Shown: piece after piece, positions 33,629-42,582 of the stretch
How the letters are laid out: each line of letters opens with the position of its first letter
Numbering within the stretch: the first letter of the stretch is position 1
Source: HXMU1420-2 sp034670145
Lineage (GTDB): Bacteria; Pseudomonadota; Alphaproteobacteria; Rhodobacterales; Rhodobacteraceae
Length of the DNA: 64,000 nucleotides
Direction of reading: 5' to 3'
Assembly: GCA_034670145.1 (NCBI GenBank)
Contig: JAXMOA010000022.1
Coordinates: 20,688-84,687 of the forward strand
The notes under the pieces: model-generated
The model's input: only the letters and a program-made list of their open reading frames with translations
The model's database searches: none
Told to the model about the DNA's origin: nothing
Program-made: the position numbers and the translations under genes

Positions 33629-35314
33629 ATGGCGCTGGATGACCGCAAGGGCGTATGGAAATCAGGCAAGGGCAAGGGGCGTCGCACCCCAAAGGGCCGC
33701 CAGGTTCAGGATCAGGCCTGGGACGAGGTGCGCATGCTGCTGGGCGAACGCCCGCGCAGGCGTGATTTGCTGATCGAATTCCTGCATTTGATCCAAGATG
33801 CCTATGGCCATCTGTCCTCGGCCCATCTGCGGGCGCTGGCCGAAGAAATGCGTTTGAGCATGGCGGAGATCTACGAGGTCGCGACCTTCTACGCCCATTT
33901 CGATGTGGTCAAAGAGGACGAGGCGCCCCCACCGGCCTTGACCATCCGGGTCTGTGATTCGCTGGCCTGTGAAATGGCTGGCGCCCAGGCGCTGAAGGCC
34001 GCGTTGGAAGAGGGGCTGGACGCGACCCAGGTACGTGTCCTGCGTGCGCCCTGCATGGGGCGTTGTGATACGGCGCCGGTTTTGGAATTGGGTCACAATC
34101 ACATCGACGCCGCCACACCAGAAAAAGTGCAGGCCGCGATTGCGGCCAATGATACGCACGCGCATCTGCCAGATTATGAAACCTTCGACAGCTACAAGGC
34201 CGCAGGTGGCTACGCCAAACTGGCCGAGCTTCGCTCGGGCGGCAGTTTCGAAGCCGTGCAGGAAACCTTGCTGTCATCCGGCCTGCGTGGTTTGGGCGGC
34301 GCGGGCTTCCCCTCTGGGCGCAAATGGGGCTTTGTTCGGGCCGAGCCTGGACCCAGATATCTGGCGGTCAACGGCGATGAAGGCGAACCCGGCACATTCA
34401 AAGATCGCTTTTACCTCGAGCGCCAACCCCATCTTTTCCTTGAGGGAATGCTGATCGCGGCCTGGGCCGTCGAAGCGGAAACCTGCTTTATCTACATGCG
34501 GGATGAATACCCGGCGGTGTTAGAGATTTTGCGTCGTGAAATCGCCGCGCTGGAGGCCGCAGGCCTGGTCGCGCCTGGCTATATTGATCTGCGGCGCGGG
34601 GCTGGCGCCTATATCTGTGGCGAAGAAAGCGCGATGATCGAATCCATCGAAGGCAAACGCGGATTGCCGCGTCATCGCCCGCCGTTTGTGGCGCAGGTCG
34701 GCCTGTTCGGACAGCCCACGTTGGTCAACAACGTAGAGACCTTGTTTTGGGTGGCCCGGGTGCTGCGCGAAGGTGCCGAGATCCTGAGCGGTGTCGAGAA
34801 AAACGGCCGCACCGGTCTGCGCTCTTTCTCTGTCTCTGGACGGGTCAAGGAACCGGGCGTGCATTTGCTGCCTGCGGGATCGACCATGCAGGACATTATC
34901 GAGGCAGCGGGCGGCATGCTGGATGGGCATAGCTTCAAGGCTTATCAGCCGGGCGGTCCCTCGGCGGGGCTGCTGCCTGCCTCGATGTCCGACATTCCGA
35001 TGGATTTCGATGTCTTGCAGGCACATGGAACCTTTATCGGATCGGCGGCGATCGTTGTGCTGTCGGATCAGGACAGCGCCCGGGATGCTGCGTTGAATAT
35101 GCTGCGGTTCTTTGAGGACGAAAGCTGTGGCCAATGCACCCCATGCCGGGTGGGATGTGAAAAGGCGGTCAAGCTGATGCAGGCAGAAACCTGGGATCAG
35201 CCATTGCTCGAAGATTTGTGCCAGGCGATGGCCGATGCCTCGATCTGTGGCCTGGGTCAGGCGGCACCGAACCCGATTCGCATGACGATGCAACATTTCC
35301 CGGACGAGATCTGA
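33629..35314 (+). CDS. NAD-dependent formate dehydrogenase beta subunit, NuoE-NuoF fusion
   Basis: This 561-residue protein joins two Complex I-like domains. The NuoE-like part (about residues 30-170) has the 2Fe-2S cysteines CDSLAC and CMGRC. The NuoF-like part has GLGGAGFPSGRKWGF (FMN/NADH), NGDEGEPGTFKDR, GAGAYICGEESAMIESIEGKRGLPR and the 4Fe-4S motif ESCGQCTPCRVGC. Such fusions are diaphorase subunits of soluble NAD-linked formate dehydrogenase. No molybdopterin alpha subunit, FdhD-type gene or other partner is next to it: alkB diverges upstream and a lysoplasmalogenase follows. Confidence 0.85.
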   Translation: MALDDRKGVWKSGKGKGRRTPKGRQVQDQAWDEVRMLLGERPRRRDLLIEFLHLIQDAYGHLSSAHLRALAEEMRLSMAEIYEVATFYAHFDVVKEDEAPPPALTIRVCDSLACEMAGAQALKAALEEGLDATQVRVLRAPCMGRCDTAPVLELGHNHIDAATPEKVQAAIAANDTHAHLPDYETFDSYKAAGGYAKLAELRSGGSFEAVQETLLSSGLRGLGGAGFPSGRKWGFVRAEPGPRYLAVNGDEGEPGTFKDRFYLERQPHLFLEGMLIAAWAVEAETCFIYMRDEYPAVLEILRREIAALEAAGLVAPGYIDLRRGAGAYICGEESAMIESIEGKRGLPRHRPPFVAQVGLFGQPTLVNNVETLFWVARVLREGAEILSGVEKNGRTGLRSFSVSGRVKEPGVHLLPAGSTMQDIIEAAGGMLDGHSFKAYQPGGPSAGLLPASMSDIPMDFDVLQAHGTFIGSAAIVVLSDQDSARDAALNMLRFFEDESCGQCTPCRVGCEKAVKLMQAETWDQPLLEDLCQAMADASICGLGQAAPNPIRMTMQHFPDEI

Positions 35315-35571
35315 GGGCGGGCGGTCTGACGCCTCTCGCTGTCTGCTGTCGCAAAGAATCGACGGGCCAATCCTGCTTTCAGACCGGATAGGCCCGAATT
35401 GATCCGCTTTACGTGGTTTACCGGCTTGAAACCTTTGTATGACAGGTTAACAGGCACGATACTCTGCGTGCGGGTGGCAAACCCGTATTTGCCGTGGCCT
35501 GGCAGTGTGTCAGGCGCAAAGGTTTCACCGGGCTTGTGTCACTCAACAGGCGCCAAACAGGACAGGCTGAT

Positions 35572-36213
35572 ATGACCGCCCTGACAGTTGCCGCAACCAT
35601 ATGCGCGCTGGGCTACCTCGCGATATGCGCCCGGCCAACCTCGGATGTGCGGTCGCTTTTGAAAACTGCGGCCGTCATGATCCTGGCCATTCAGGCCGGT
35701 CTCGGTGGCGCAGACTGGTTGCTGGTGGCGGCGCTCGCGCTTTGCGCCTTGGGCGACTGGATGCTGTCGCGCGAAGGCGACAGCGCCTTTATGGCGGGAA
35801 TCGGCGCTTTTGCGGCGGGTCATCTGGTCTATGTGGCCCTGTTCCTGACCCATCCGCTGGCGGATCCGGCGCGCTGGTCGGTGATGCCGCAGGTGCTGTT
35901 TATCCTGGGTTTGGTGGTTTTGGGGCTGGCAATGGCCTGGCTCTTGATGCCACGGGCAGGGGACCTGCAAGGGCCCGTCATGGCGTATATTCCGATCATT
36001 CTGGCAATGGGTCTGGCTGCGTTGACCCTGCCGGCTGCGGGGCCACTGCGCTTTGCGCTGCCCGCCGCATTGCTGTTCATTTTATCCGATATGGTGCTGG
36101 CCTCGGAAAAATTCCTGCTGGCGCCCGGCCACCCCGCGCAGGCGGCCACACCCTATGTAATCTGGTCGTCTTACTGGCTGGCGCAATTCGGCTTCCTGAT
36201 GGCATTCAGCTGA
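35572..36213 (+). CDS. YhhN-family membrane protein (lysoplasmalogenase-like)
   Basis: This 213-residue protein has about eight membrane helices and the YhhN/TMEM86 signatures LCALGDWMLSREGDSAFMAGIGAFAAGHLVYVALF and FILSDMVLASEKFLL with conserved Asp residues. TMEM86B members hydrolyse lysoplasmalogen vinyl ethers; the bacterial activity is inferred. The ATG at 35572 is chosen because a membrane helix starts there. Confidence 0.82.
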   Translation: MTALTVAATICALGYLAICARPTSDVRSLLKTAAVMILAIQAGLGGADWLLVAALALCALGDWMLSREGDSAFMAGIGAFAAGHLVYVALFLTHPLADPARWSVMPQVLFILGLVVLGLAMAWLLMPRAGDLQGPVMAYIPIILAMGLAALTLPAAGPLRFALPAALLFILSDMVLASEKFLLAPGHPAQAATPYVIWSSYWLAQFGFLMAFS

Positions 36214-36283
36214 GCGGGACAGGTAGCCTTTCCAACCGAGCAGATCCGCATTACTGGATAACAAACCGGCAAGGCGGAGCAAA

Positions 36284-37411
36284 ATGGCATTTTTTGGCAA
36301 ACTCAAGGATCGTCTGTTCAAATCCTCGTCCCGTATCGAAGAGGGGTTGGATGCAATTGTCGAAGACGGCGCCGACGTATCGGCACCCGATGAAACAGCC
36401 AAAGCGACACTCGATCCCACACCGGACCCCGCACCGGTTGCCGACGCCCCGGCCGCAGAACCAGCTCCTGCGCCAGACCCCGAACCAGCCCCACAGCCCG
36501 AACCACCGGCCCAACCGGCAGAACGCACGGGCCTGCTCAAACGCATCTTTGGCCGCGAGACCGCAGTTGCCGCACCGCGCCGCGCATTGGATGACGATAT
36601 GCTCGAGCAACTCGAAGAGCTGCTCATTTCGGCTGACATGGGGGTCGACACAGCCCTGCGCATCACCGGCAACATGGCAGAGGGCCGCCTGGGCAAACGG
36701 CTCTCGACCGAAGAGATCAAGCGATTGTTGGCCCAGGAAATTGCCCGCGTGATGGAGCCCGTCGCCCGCCCGGTTCCGATTTTTCCGAAAACCCCTCAGG
36801 TGATCCTGGTGGTGGGCGTCAATGGATCCGGAAAAACGACAACGATCGGCAAGCTCGCCAGCCAGTTCCGCGCGGCGGGCAAAAACGTGGTGATCGCGGC
36901 GGGTGACACGTTCCGCGCGGCGGCGGTGGAACAATTGCAGGTCTGGGGTGAACGGGCCGGCGTCCCGGTGCTGACCGCGGCCCAGGGCTCTGACCCTGCG
37001 TCACTGGCCTTTGACGCTTTGACCCGCGCACAGGCCGATGGCGCGGACTTGCTGCTGATCGACACGGCCGGACGGCTGCAAAACCGCACCGACCTGATGG
37101 AGGAACTGGCCAAGATTGTGCGCGTCCTGCGCAAAAAGGACCCTTCCGCTCCGCACAATACCTTGTTGGTGCTGGACGCAACAACCGGGCAGAATGCGCT
37201 CAATCAAGTCGAAATCTTTCGCAAGATTGCCGATGTCTCGGGCCTGGTCATGACAAAACTGGACGGCACAGCAAAGGGCGGCGTTCTGGTGGCTTTGGCG
37301 GATAAATTCGGGCTGCCGATACACGCCATTGGCGTTGGCGAACAGATCGACGATCTGGCACCATTCGACCCCGAAGAATTCGCCGCGGCACTCACCGGCC
37401 TCGATGCCTGA
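36284..37411 (+). CDS. ftsY: Signal recognition particle receptor FtsY
   Basis: This 375-residue SRP GTPase has an acidic, Pro/Ala-rich A domain (residues about 25-85), the N domain helices and the G domain with GVNGSGKTTTIGKLA (P-loop), DTFRAAAVEQL, IDTAGRLQNR, TKLDGTAKGG and the closing PIHAIGVGEQIDDLAPFDPEEF. It docks ribosome-SRP complexes at the inner membrane. Confidence 0.97.
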   Translation: MAFFGKLKDRLFKSSSRIEEGLDAIVEDGADVSAPDETAKATLDPTPDPAPVADAPAAEPAPAPDPEPAPQPEPPAQPAERTGLLKRIFGRETAVAAPRRALDDDMLEQLEELLISADMGVDTALRITGNMAEGRLGKRLSTEEIKRLLAQEIARVMEPVARPVPIFPKTPQVILVVGVNGSGKTTTIGKLASQFRAAGKNVVIAAGDTFRAAAVEQLQVWGERAGVPVLTAAQGSDPASLAFDALTRAQADGADLLLIDTAGRLQNRTDLMEELAKIVRVLRKKDPSAPHNTLLVLDATTGQNALNQVEIFRKIADVSGLVMTKLDGTAKGGVLVALADKFGLPIHAIGVGEQIDDLAPFDPEEFAAALTGLDA

Positions 37412-37579
37412 GCAACTTTGGCCAAGAAAACAATGGCCCGAGACACATCAGCCTGACCCCTCTGGCTGGTCTTGCGATTGCAATTCCCCCCGGGTGACGG
37501 CACCAAATGCGCGACAGGGCAGAGTTCCCATCACCCCAACAGCCATGGCCGACCGTCACATGTGCGTGACCATCCCCTT

Positions 37580-38482
37580 ATGACCGATTGGATCCTCTCC
37601 ATCGAAGGGACCGAGATTGGCCATCGTGTGGCACTCATACTGGCTTTGCTGGCGGCATTCCTGCATGCGGTGTTTGGCGCATTGCAAAAGGGCCGCCATG
37701 ACCCCTGGCTGTCACGCGGTGCCATTGATCTGTTCTATGGCACCATCGCGATCCCCTTTATCCTGTTTGTGGTGCCCTGGCCTGAACCGCATATGTGGCC
37801 ATTGTTCGCCGGGGCTTTTGTGGTTCACCTCATCTACAAGACACTGATGGGCTTCACATACTCTCGTGGTGCCTACACCGTGGTCTATCCGGTGGTCCGT
37901 GGGATGGGGCCATTGTTTACCGTGATCGGCGCCTGGCTGATCTTCGAAGAGACCTTCACATGGGTCCAATGGCTGGGTGTCGGCGTGCTTTTGGCGGGGA
38001 TCTTTGGCCTCGCGCTCTACAATTACCTGTTTCTGGAAACCGCCCGCGACACGCTTGGCGCGGCCCTGGCCTTTGCAATCGCCACCGGGTTGTTCGTCGC
38101 CATCTACACAACCTATGACGCCTACGGTATCCGCGCGACGGCAGACCCTTTCACCTTCCTGTTCTGGTTTTTCTTTTTGGACGGCCTGGTGTTCCCCTGG
38201 GTCGCTCTGCGCCGCTGGCTGCGGATGGAGGCCCCTCCCGCACCCGGACCGCTCTTGCTGCGCGGATTGGCCGGCGGGCTCATCGCATATCTGAGCTTTG
38301 GCTCGGTCATGTTGGCCACCCGGCTGGACAAAGTGGGCGAAGCGGCCGTCCTGCGCGAAACATCGACCGTATTTGCCGCGCTGATCGGCTGGCTGGTGCT
38401 GCGTGAAACCGTCGGGCCGCGACGGATCGCGCTTATGACCCTCATTGCCATTGGGGCGGTGATCGTGGAAATGGGAGGATAG
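37580..38482 (+). CDS. EamA/DMT-superfamily transporter
   Basis: This 300-residue protein has ten hydrophobic helices in two EamA repeats, the end of each marked by VYPVVRGMGPLFTVIGAWLIFEETFTWVQWLGVGVLLAGI and EAAVLRETSTVFAALIGWLVLRETVGPRRIALMTLIAIGAVIVE. It would move a metabolite across the inner membrane; the substrate is unknown. The ATG at 37580 is used; longer frames lack membrane character. It is followed after about 10 bases by yciB. Confidence 0.85.
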   Translation: MTDWILSIEGTEIGHRVALILALLAAFLHAVFGALQKGRHDPWLSRGAIDLFYGTIAIPFILFVVPWPEPHMWPLFAGAFVVHLIYKTLMGFTYSRGAYTVVYPVVRGMGPLFTVIGAWLIFEETFTWVQWLGVGVLLAGIFGLALYNYLFLETARDTLGAALAFAIATGLFVAIYTTYDAYGIRATADPFTFLFWFFFLDGLVFPWVALRRWLRMEAPPAPGPLLLRGLAGGLIAYLSFGSVMLATRLDKVGEAAVLRETSTVFAALIGWLVLRETVGPRRIALMTLIAIGAVIVEMGG

Positions 38483-38491
38483 GAGACAAAC

Positions 38492-39100
38492 ATGACTGAT
38501 GCGCCCAAACCAATAAACCCGATCCTCAAACAAGTGCTGGAATTGGGACCGACCGTGGTCTTCTTTCTGATCTATCTGCGCCTGCGGGATCAGACCTTCA
38601 CTTTCGGAGGCAATGAATATTCCGGCTTTATCGTCGCGACCCTGGCTTTCGTTCCGGTCCTGCTGGTGGCGATGGCCGTCCTTTGGGCCCTGACCGGCAA
38701 ACTCAGCCGGATGCAGGTTTTTACCGCAATCATGGTGTTGTTCTTCGGCGGGCTGACTGCCTGGTTCAACGACGAGCGGTTCTTCAAGATGAAAACCACA
38801 ATCGTCTATGGGTTCTTCACAACAATCCTTGGCATCGGACTGCTTCAGGGGCGCTCCTACCTGGCCTGGATAATGGCAGAAATGATGCCAATGCAAGAGC
38901 AGGGCTGGATGATCCTGACACGCCGCCTCTGCGCCGCATTCGCCGTACTGGCTATCGCGAACGAGGTGATCTGGCGGACGATGTCCACGGATCTATGGGT
39001 CAAAATCGAAACCTTCGGCTTCCCCATCGCGCTGTTTGCCTTTCTTTGGTGGCAGATCATGGCGCTCCAGCCCTACATGATCGAAACCGAAGAAAAATAA
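38492..39100 (+). CDS. yciB: Inner-membrane-spanning protein YciB/septation protein A
   Basis: This 202-residue protein with five to six helices matches YciB/IspA: LKQVLELGPTVVFFLIYLR, ALTGKLSRMQVFTAIMVLFFGGLTAWFNDERFFKMKTTIVYGFFTTILGIGLL and the conserved ANEVIWRTMSTDLWVKIETFG. It affects envelope integrity and septation in enterobacteria. The adjacent ftsY and DMT genes are a frequent alphaproteobacterial grouping. Confidence 0.93.
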   Translation: MTDAPKPINPILKQVLELGPTVVFFLIYLRLRDQTFTFGGNEYSGFIVATLAFVPVLLVAMAVLWALTGKLSRMQVFTAIMVLFFGGLTAWFNDERFFKMKTTIVYGFFTTILGIGLLQGRSYLAWIMAEMMPMQEQGWMILTRRLCAAFAVLAIANEVIWRTMSTDLWVKIETFGFPIALFAFLWWQIMALQPYMIETEEK

Positions 39101-39222
39101 CCGTCCTGCGGCTTCTTTTTGGAAAAAATACTCAAATCCCGCCCTTGAGGAGCTGAGTCCGCGACAATTCAAACCCAGACATTGCGCCTTGCTTCGCTCT
39201 TCCCAGAACCGCGCGACACCGG

Positions 39223-39921
39223 CTACCGGCGAAACAGCAGATCTTGCGCGCCAGGCGCCCGTTCCATCGCGGCGCGCCCCTGCTGAACAGCCAGGGCACG
39301 CCCGATCTGTACCGCAGGGCGGGCCTTTATCCGGTCCAACCAGCGGGCCATATTCGGCCGGTTTTCCAGCGTTTGCCCCTGACGCCGCCACAGATGCGCC
39401 CAACTCCAGATCGCAATATCGGCAATTGTATAGTTAGGCCCGGCGACAAAGGCTGTCTGCTCCAGACGGCGTTCCAAAACGTCGTACAGACGCGAGACTT
39501 CTGTTTCATAACGCGCACGCGCATAGGGCAGGTCCTGCGGCGGGTCCAGGCGCGGTGCGTAGGTGTTGAAATGAATGCATTGCCCCGCCATCGGTCCCAG
39601 CCCACCCATTTGCCACATCAGCCATTCACGCACGGCAATGCGCGCCCGCGCGTCTTCGCCGTCTAGGCGCCCGGTCTTTTCTGCCAGATACAACAGGATC
39701 GCACCGCTCTCGAAAATGGACACCGGCTGACCATCTGGCCCGTCCGAATCCACAATTGCCGGCATACGGTTGTTTGGCGCAATCTCCAGAAAGGCCGGCG
39801 CAAACTGATCGCCTTTGGTGATGTCCACCAGATGCAGGCGATATGGCAAACCCAGCTCTTCCAGTGCAACAGAGATTTTCCAGCCATTCGGCGTTGGCCA
39901 ATAGTATAGATCAATCATCAC
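39223..39921 (-). CDS. Glutathione S-transferase, Ure2p/YghU-like
   Basis: This 232-residue protein has the thioredoxin-fold N-domain (IDLYYWPTPNGWKISVALEELGLPYRLHLVDI...NNRMPAIVDSDGPDGQPVSIFESGAILLYLAEKTG, with the cis-Pro and ES glutathione motif) and an all-helical C-domain (YTIADIAIWSWAHLWRRQG). TPNGWKIS is the nu-class (YfcG/YghU/Ure2p) active-site region, so disulfide reductase activity is plausible. Confidence 0.9.
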   Translation of the reverse strand: MMIDLYYWPTPNGWKISVALEELGLPYRLHLVDITKGDQFAPAFLEIAPNNRMPAIVDSDGPDGQPVSIFESGAILLYLAEKTGRLDGEDARARIAVREWLMWQMGGLGPMAGQCIHFNTYAPRLDPPQDLPYARARYETEVSRLYDVLERRLEQTAFVAGPNYTIADIAIWSWAHLWRRQGQTLENRPNMARWLDRIKARPAVQIGRALAVQQGRAAMERAPGAQDLLFRR

Positions 39922-39944
39922 CGCCCCCGTTCAGGAGGCTCGGA

Positions 39945-40880
39945 TCATGACGTCTTTTGCGCCACAGGCAAGGGGCTCGGCACATCCGGCAAAGCGACAA
40001 GGCGCGACCACCGCGGGGCAGGCGAAACCGGCGCGATGCGGCGCAACCGCTCCAATGGAAACAGATCAGGCCGACGCAAAAGCGCGTTGTAAAGCCGCAG
40101 GATTCCCGGGCGCGTATAGGCCGACCAATGACACATCCGGCGCTCGGACGGCCCCAACGGATGTCCCATCTGCTCTAGCTGCGCCAGTGTTTCGGGGCAA
40201 TCAATCTGCAAAGTGACCGCATTCGGGGCAACAACCCGCAGCCCGATAGCGCGGTCGCCCGGTTCCGGCGGTGCAATCAACCATTCATACATGGCCTCAA
40301 ACAGGTCATTCTCGCGGCTGGTGATGTTGATCAGCTCGGCCGTTTGACCGGCTGGTGTTGCCAGGGCCCGGGTGGCGCGCGCATGATAAACGGCCCCCGT
40401 CATTACAATAATGCGCTGAACAGCCCCCGCCGGAAGATGATGCAGGGCCTCCATACACAGCTCTGCCCCCATGGAATGGGCCATCATATGTATCGGGCGC
40501 GCGGGATGCCTGGCATGCAAATGCGCCAGAACGCTGGCCAGCGCCTGTCCCGCCTCGATCGCCCGGCGTTTGGCAGCCCAGAGGGCGCCGCGTGCCTGCC
40601 AACCGAAGGCCACAGCAAGCCCCTCGTCGCGTTGCCCCGCCGAAAACCCCATCTGGCGCGGCCAACTGGGCGAGCGGTGCGGACCATCTTCGGGTTGAAA
40701 CGCCAGAATATGGCGATGCGGGCAATGATGGGGATCGTCCGGCAGGTATTTGTAGCCATGGATCATCACCGTCACCGGGCCAGTGCCGGGATCGCTCCGC
40801 TCCAGCCGCGTGCGCCAATCGTCCAGAGCGCGATGTAGCACAGGTTTGGTGCCAGCTGCGTTGATCCTGATCAAGGGCAT
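39945..40880 (-). CDS. Alpha/beta-hydrolase-fold protein
   Basis: This 311-residue protein shows TVMIHGYKYLPDD (oxyanion strand region) and the nucleophile elbow MMAHSMGAELCMEAL with Ser in a GxSxG-like AHSMG. It resembles lipase/esterase-like hydrolases of unknown substrate. The start at 40880 (MPLIRINAAG) is preferred over one 13 codons earlier. It follows the GST in the same direction. Confidence 0.72.
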   Translation of the reverse strand: MPLIRINAAGTKPVLHRALDDWRTRLERSDPGTGPVTVMIHGYKYLPDDPHHCPHRHILAFQPEDGPHRSPSWPRQMGFSAGQRDEGLAVAFGWQARGALWAAKRRAIEAGQALASVLAHLHARHPARPIHMMAHSMGAELCMEALHHLPAGAVQRIIVMTGAVYHARATRALATPAGQTAELINITSRENDLFEAMYEWLIAPPEPGDRAIGLRVVAPNAVTLQIDCPETLAQLEQMGHPLGPSERRMCHWSAYTRPGILRLYNALLRRPDLFPLERLRRIAPVSPAPRWSRLVALPDVPSPLPVAQKTS

Positions 40881-41010
40881 GCCGAGAATCCTACAAGATA
40901 TAGTGGCGCTGCTATGCATGGAGCATATGAAGTCGGCGTGACCATTTCGTTACAGCTCCGTGACGGGGGTTGACGGTTTTCGCACTGCGCCGTAAACCCT
41001 CGTACACGAC

Positions 41011-41063
41011 CGTGGCGATTTGTTACCGGATTGCGGGCCACGTTAAACACACCGCTAAAAGGT
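41011..41063 (+). promoter_or_regulatory. SAM-II riboswitch
   Basis: The element has the SAM-II (metA motif) layout. Stem P1 is CGTGGC (41011-41016) pairing perfectly with GCCACG (41037-41042). Its loop contains GATTTGTTACCGGATTGC, close to the conserved 'GAUUU..ACCGxAUUGC'. A second pseudoknot segment has GCTAAAA (41054-41060), with AGGAGG just downstream. It sits about 100 bases ahead of metZ, a classic SAM-II target. S-adenosylmethionine binding would reduce metZ expression. Confidence 0.85.
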
Positions 41064-41160
41064 CAGGAGGAAAGGCCCCTTTCGCTTGACCGCGTTGGGG
41101 CTGTTTGTTTGTGTCCCACCCTTTTTTGCGACGTCCGTGGGGCCCGGACTGGAGAGTACT

Positions 41161-42342
41161 ATGACCGACCGCTGGAACAAGGCCACCCATGCTGTGCACG
41201 GGGGCGCACGCCGCAGTCAGTATGGGGAAGTCAGCGAAGCGATCTTTCTCACCCAGGGTTTTGTCTATGACACCGCAGAGGCCGCCGAAGCGCGTTTCCT
41301 GCAGAGCGGCGATGACGAGTTCATCTATGCCCGCTACGGCAATCCGACAGTGCGAATTTTCGAAGAACGCATGGCCCTGTTGGAAGGCGCCGAAGACGCT
41401 TTTGCCACAGCATCCGGCATGGCGGCTGTCAGCGGCGCGCTGAGCGCAATGTTGAAGGCCGGCGATCATGTGGTGTCGGCGCGCGCGCTGTTTGGCTCCT
41501 GCCTCTATGTCCTCGAAGAGCTGTTGACCCGGTTCGGAGTCGAAGTGACCTTTGTGGATGGCACGGATCTGGAACAATGGCAGGCCGCGATCCGGCCAGA
41601 CACGAAACTGGTGTTTTTTGAAACCGTGTCCAACCCCACCCTCGAAGTGATTGATATCGCAGCGGTGGCTCAGCTGGCCCATGCGGCCGGGGCGTTGGTG
41701 GTGATCGACAACGTGTTTTCGACCCCGGTTTTTTCAGACGCCATCGCACAGGGCGCCGATGTTGTGGTCTATTCCGCGACCAAACATATCGACGGGCAGG
41801 GGCGCGCGCTGGGCGGGGTGATCCTGGGATCGCGCACGTTCATCCGCAAGACAATCGAACCCTACATGAAACACACAGGCGGCTCGATGAGCCCGTTTAC
41901 AGCCTGGGTGATGCTCAAGGGCCTGGAAACCATGAGCCTGAGGGTCAACGCACAGGCCGACAATGCCGCGGCCATGGCCGAGGCGCTGCAGGGGCATCCG
42001 GCGCTTGCGCGGGTCATCTACCCGGGCCATTCCAGCCATTCGCAACATGCGTTGTGCCTGCGTCAGATGGGGCGGGGCGGTACGGTTCTGTCGATTGATA
42101 TCGCCGGCGGAAAACCTGCGGCCTTTGCCTTTTTGAATGCGTTGAAGATCGCCCTGATCTCGAACAATCTGGGGGATGCGAAAACCATCGTGACCCACCC
42201 GGCGACGACAACGCATCAACGGTTGAGCGATGCGCAAAGGGAGGCATTGGGTATCACCGATGGATTGGTGCGCATGTCGATCGGCATCGAAGATGGCCGC
42301 GACCTGATCCAGGATGTCACCCAGGCTCTGGCGCAGATCTGA
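41161..42342 (+). CDS. metZ: O-succinylhomoserine sulfhydrylase
   Basis: This 393-residue PLP enzyme converts O-succinylhomoserine and sulfide to homocysteine in methionine synthesis. It shows the Cys/Met-metabolism fold markers: FIYARYGNPTVRIFEERMALLEGAE, ATASGMAAVSGALSAML, the aldimine lysine in VVYSATKHIDGQGRALGG and THPATTTHQRL...GLVRMSIGIED. The ATG at 41161 follows GGAGAGT. The SAM-II riboswitch upstream supports metZ rather than a catabolic gamma-lyase. Confidence 0.92.
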   Translation: MTDRWNKATHAVHGGARRSQYGEVSEAIFLTQGFVYDTAEAAEARFLQSGDDEFIYARYGNPTVRIFEERMALLEGAEDAFATASGMAAVSGALSAMLKAGDHVVSARALFGSCLYVLEELLTRFGVEVTFVDGTDLEQWQAAIRPDTKLVFFETVSNPTLEVIDIAAVAQLAHAAGALVVIDNVFSTPVFSDAIAQGADVVVYSATKHIDGQGRALGGVILGSRTFIRKTIEPYMKHTGGSMSPFTAWVMLKGLETMSLRVNAQADNAAAMAEALQGHPALARVIYPGHSSHSQHALCLRQMGRGGTVLSIDIAGGKPAAFAFLNALKIALISNNLGDAKTIVTHPATTTHQRLSDAQREALGITDGLVRMSIGIEDGRDLIQDVTQALAQI

Positions 42343-42352
42343 TCACAACGCT

Positions 42353-42373
42353 GGCCACCGTTGCGCGGTGGCC
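42353..42373 (+). terminator. Hairpin after metZ
   Basis: GGCCACCG (42353-42360) pairs with CGGTGGCC (42366-42373) around a 5-base loop, 10 bases beyond the metZ stop. No T run follows, so termination strength is uncertain. Confidence 0.5.
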
Positions 42374-42582
42374 GGCCCTTGCCCGCACCGAAGGGCCAAA
42401 ATGAAACGCTCTCTCGCAATAATTTGAGGTGGCAGCGATGGCTGCCATCAGGCTTTGCTGTGCAGGGGTGCTTTTGCGTGACGCTGAATGATCCGACATG
42501 CCGTTTGGGTCGTATACCCTCATAAGGTTAGAAGTTAATCGTTGAATGCCTTATATAGTTAAGGGACCAAAGGGAGCGGATC

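Noticed and set aside
37712..38896. A 394-codon minus-strand frame over the DMT transporter and yciB
   Set aside because: It is antisense to two clear membrane-protein genes and shows no domain.
42545..42565. CCTTA-N6-TAAGG as a Zur box for folE2
   Set aside because: The arms are only five bases and do not resemble known alphaproteobacterial Zur sites closely enough to call.
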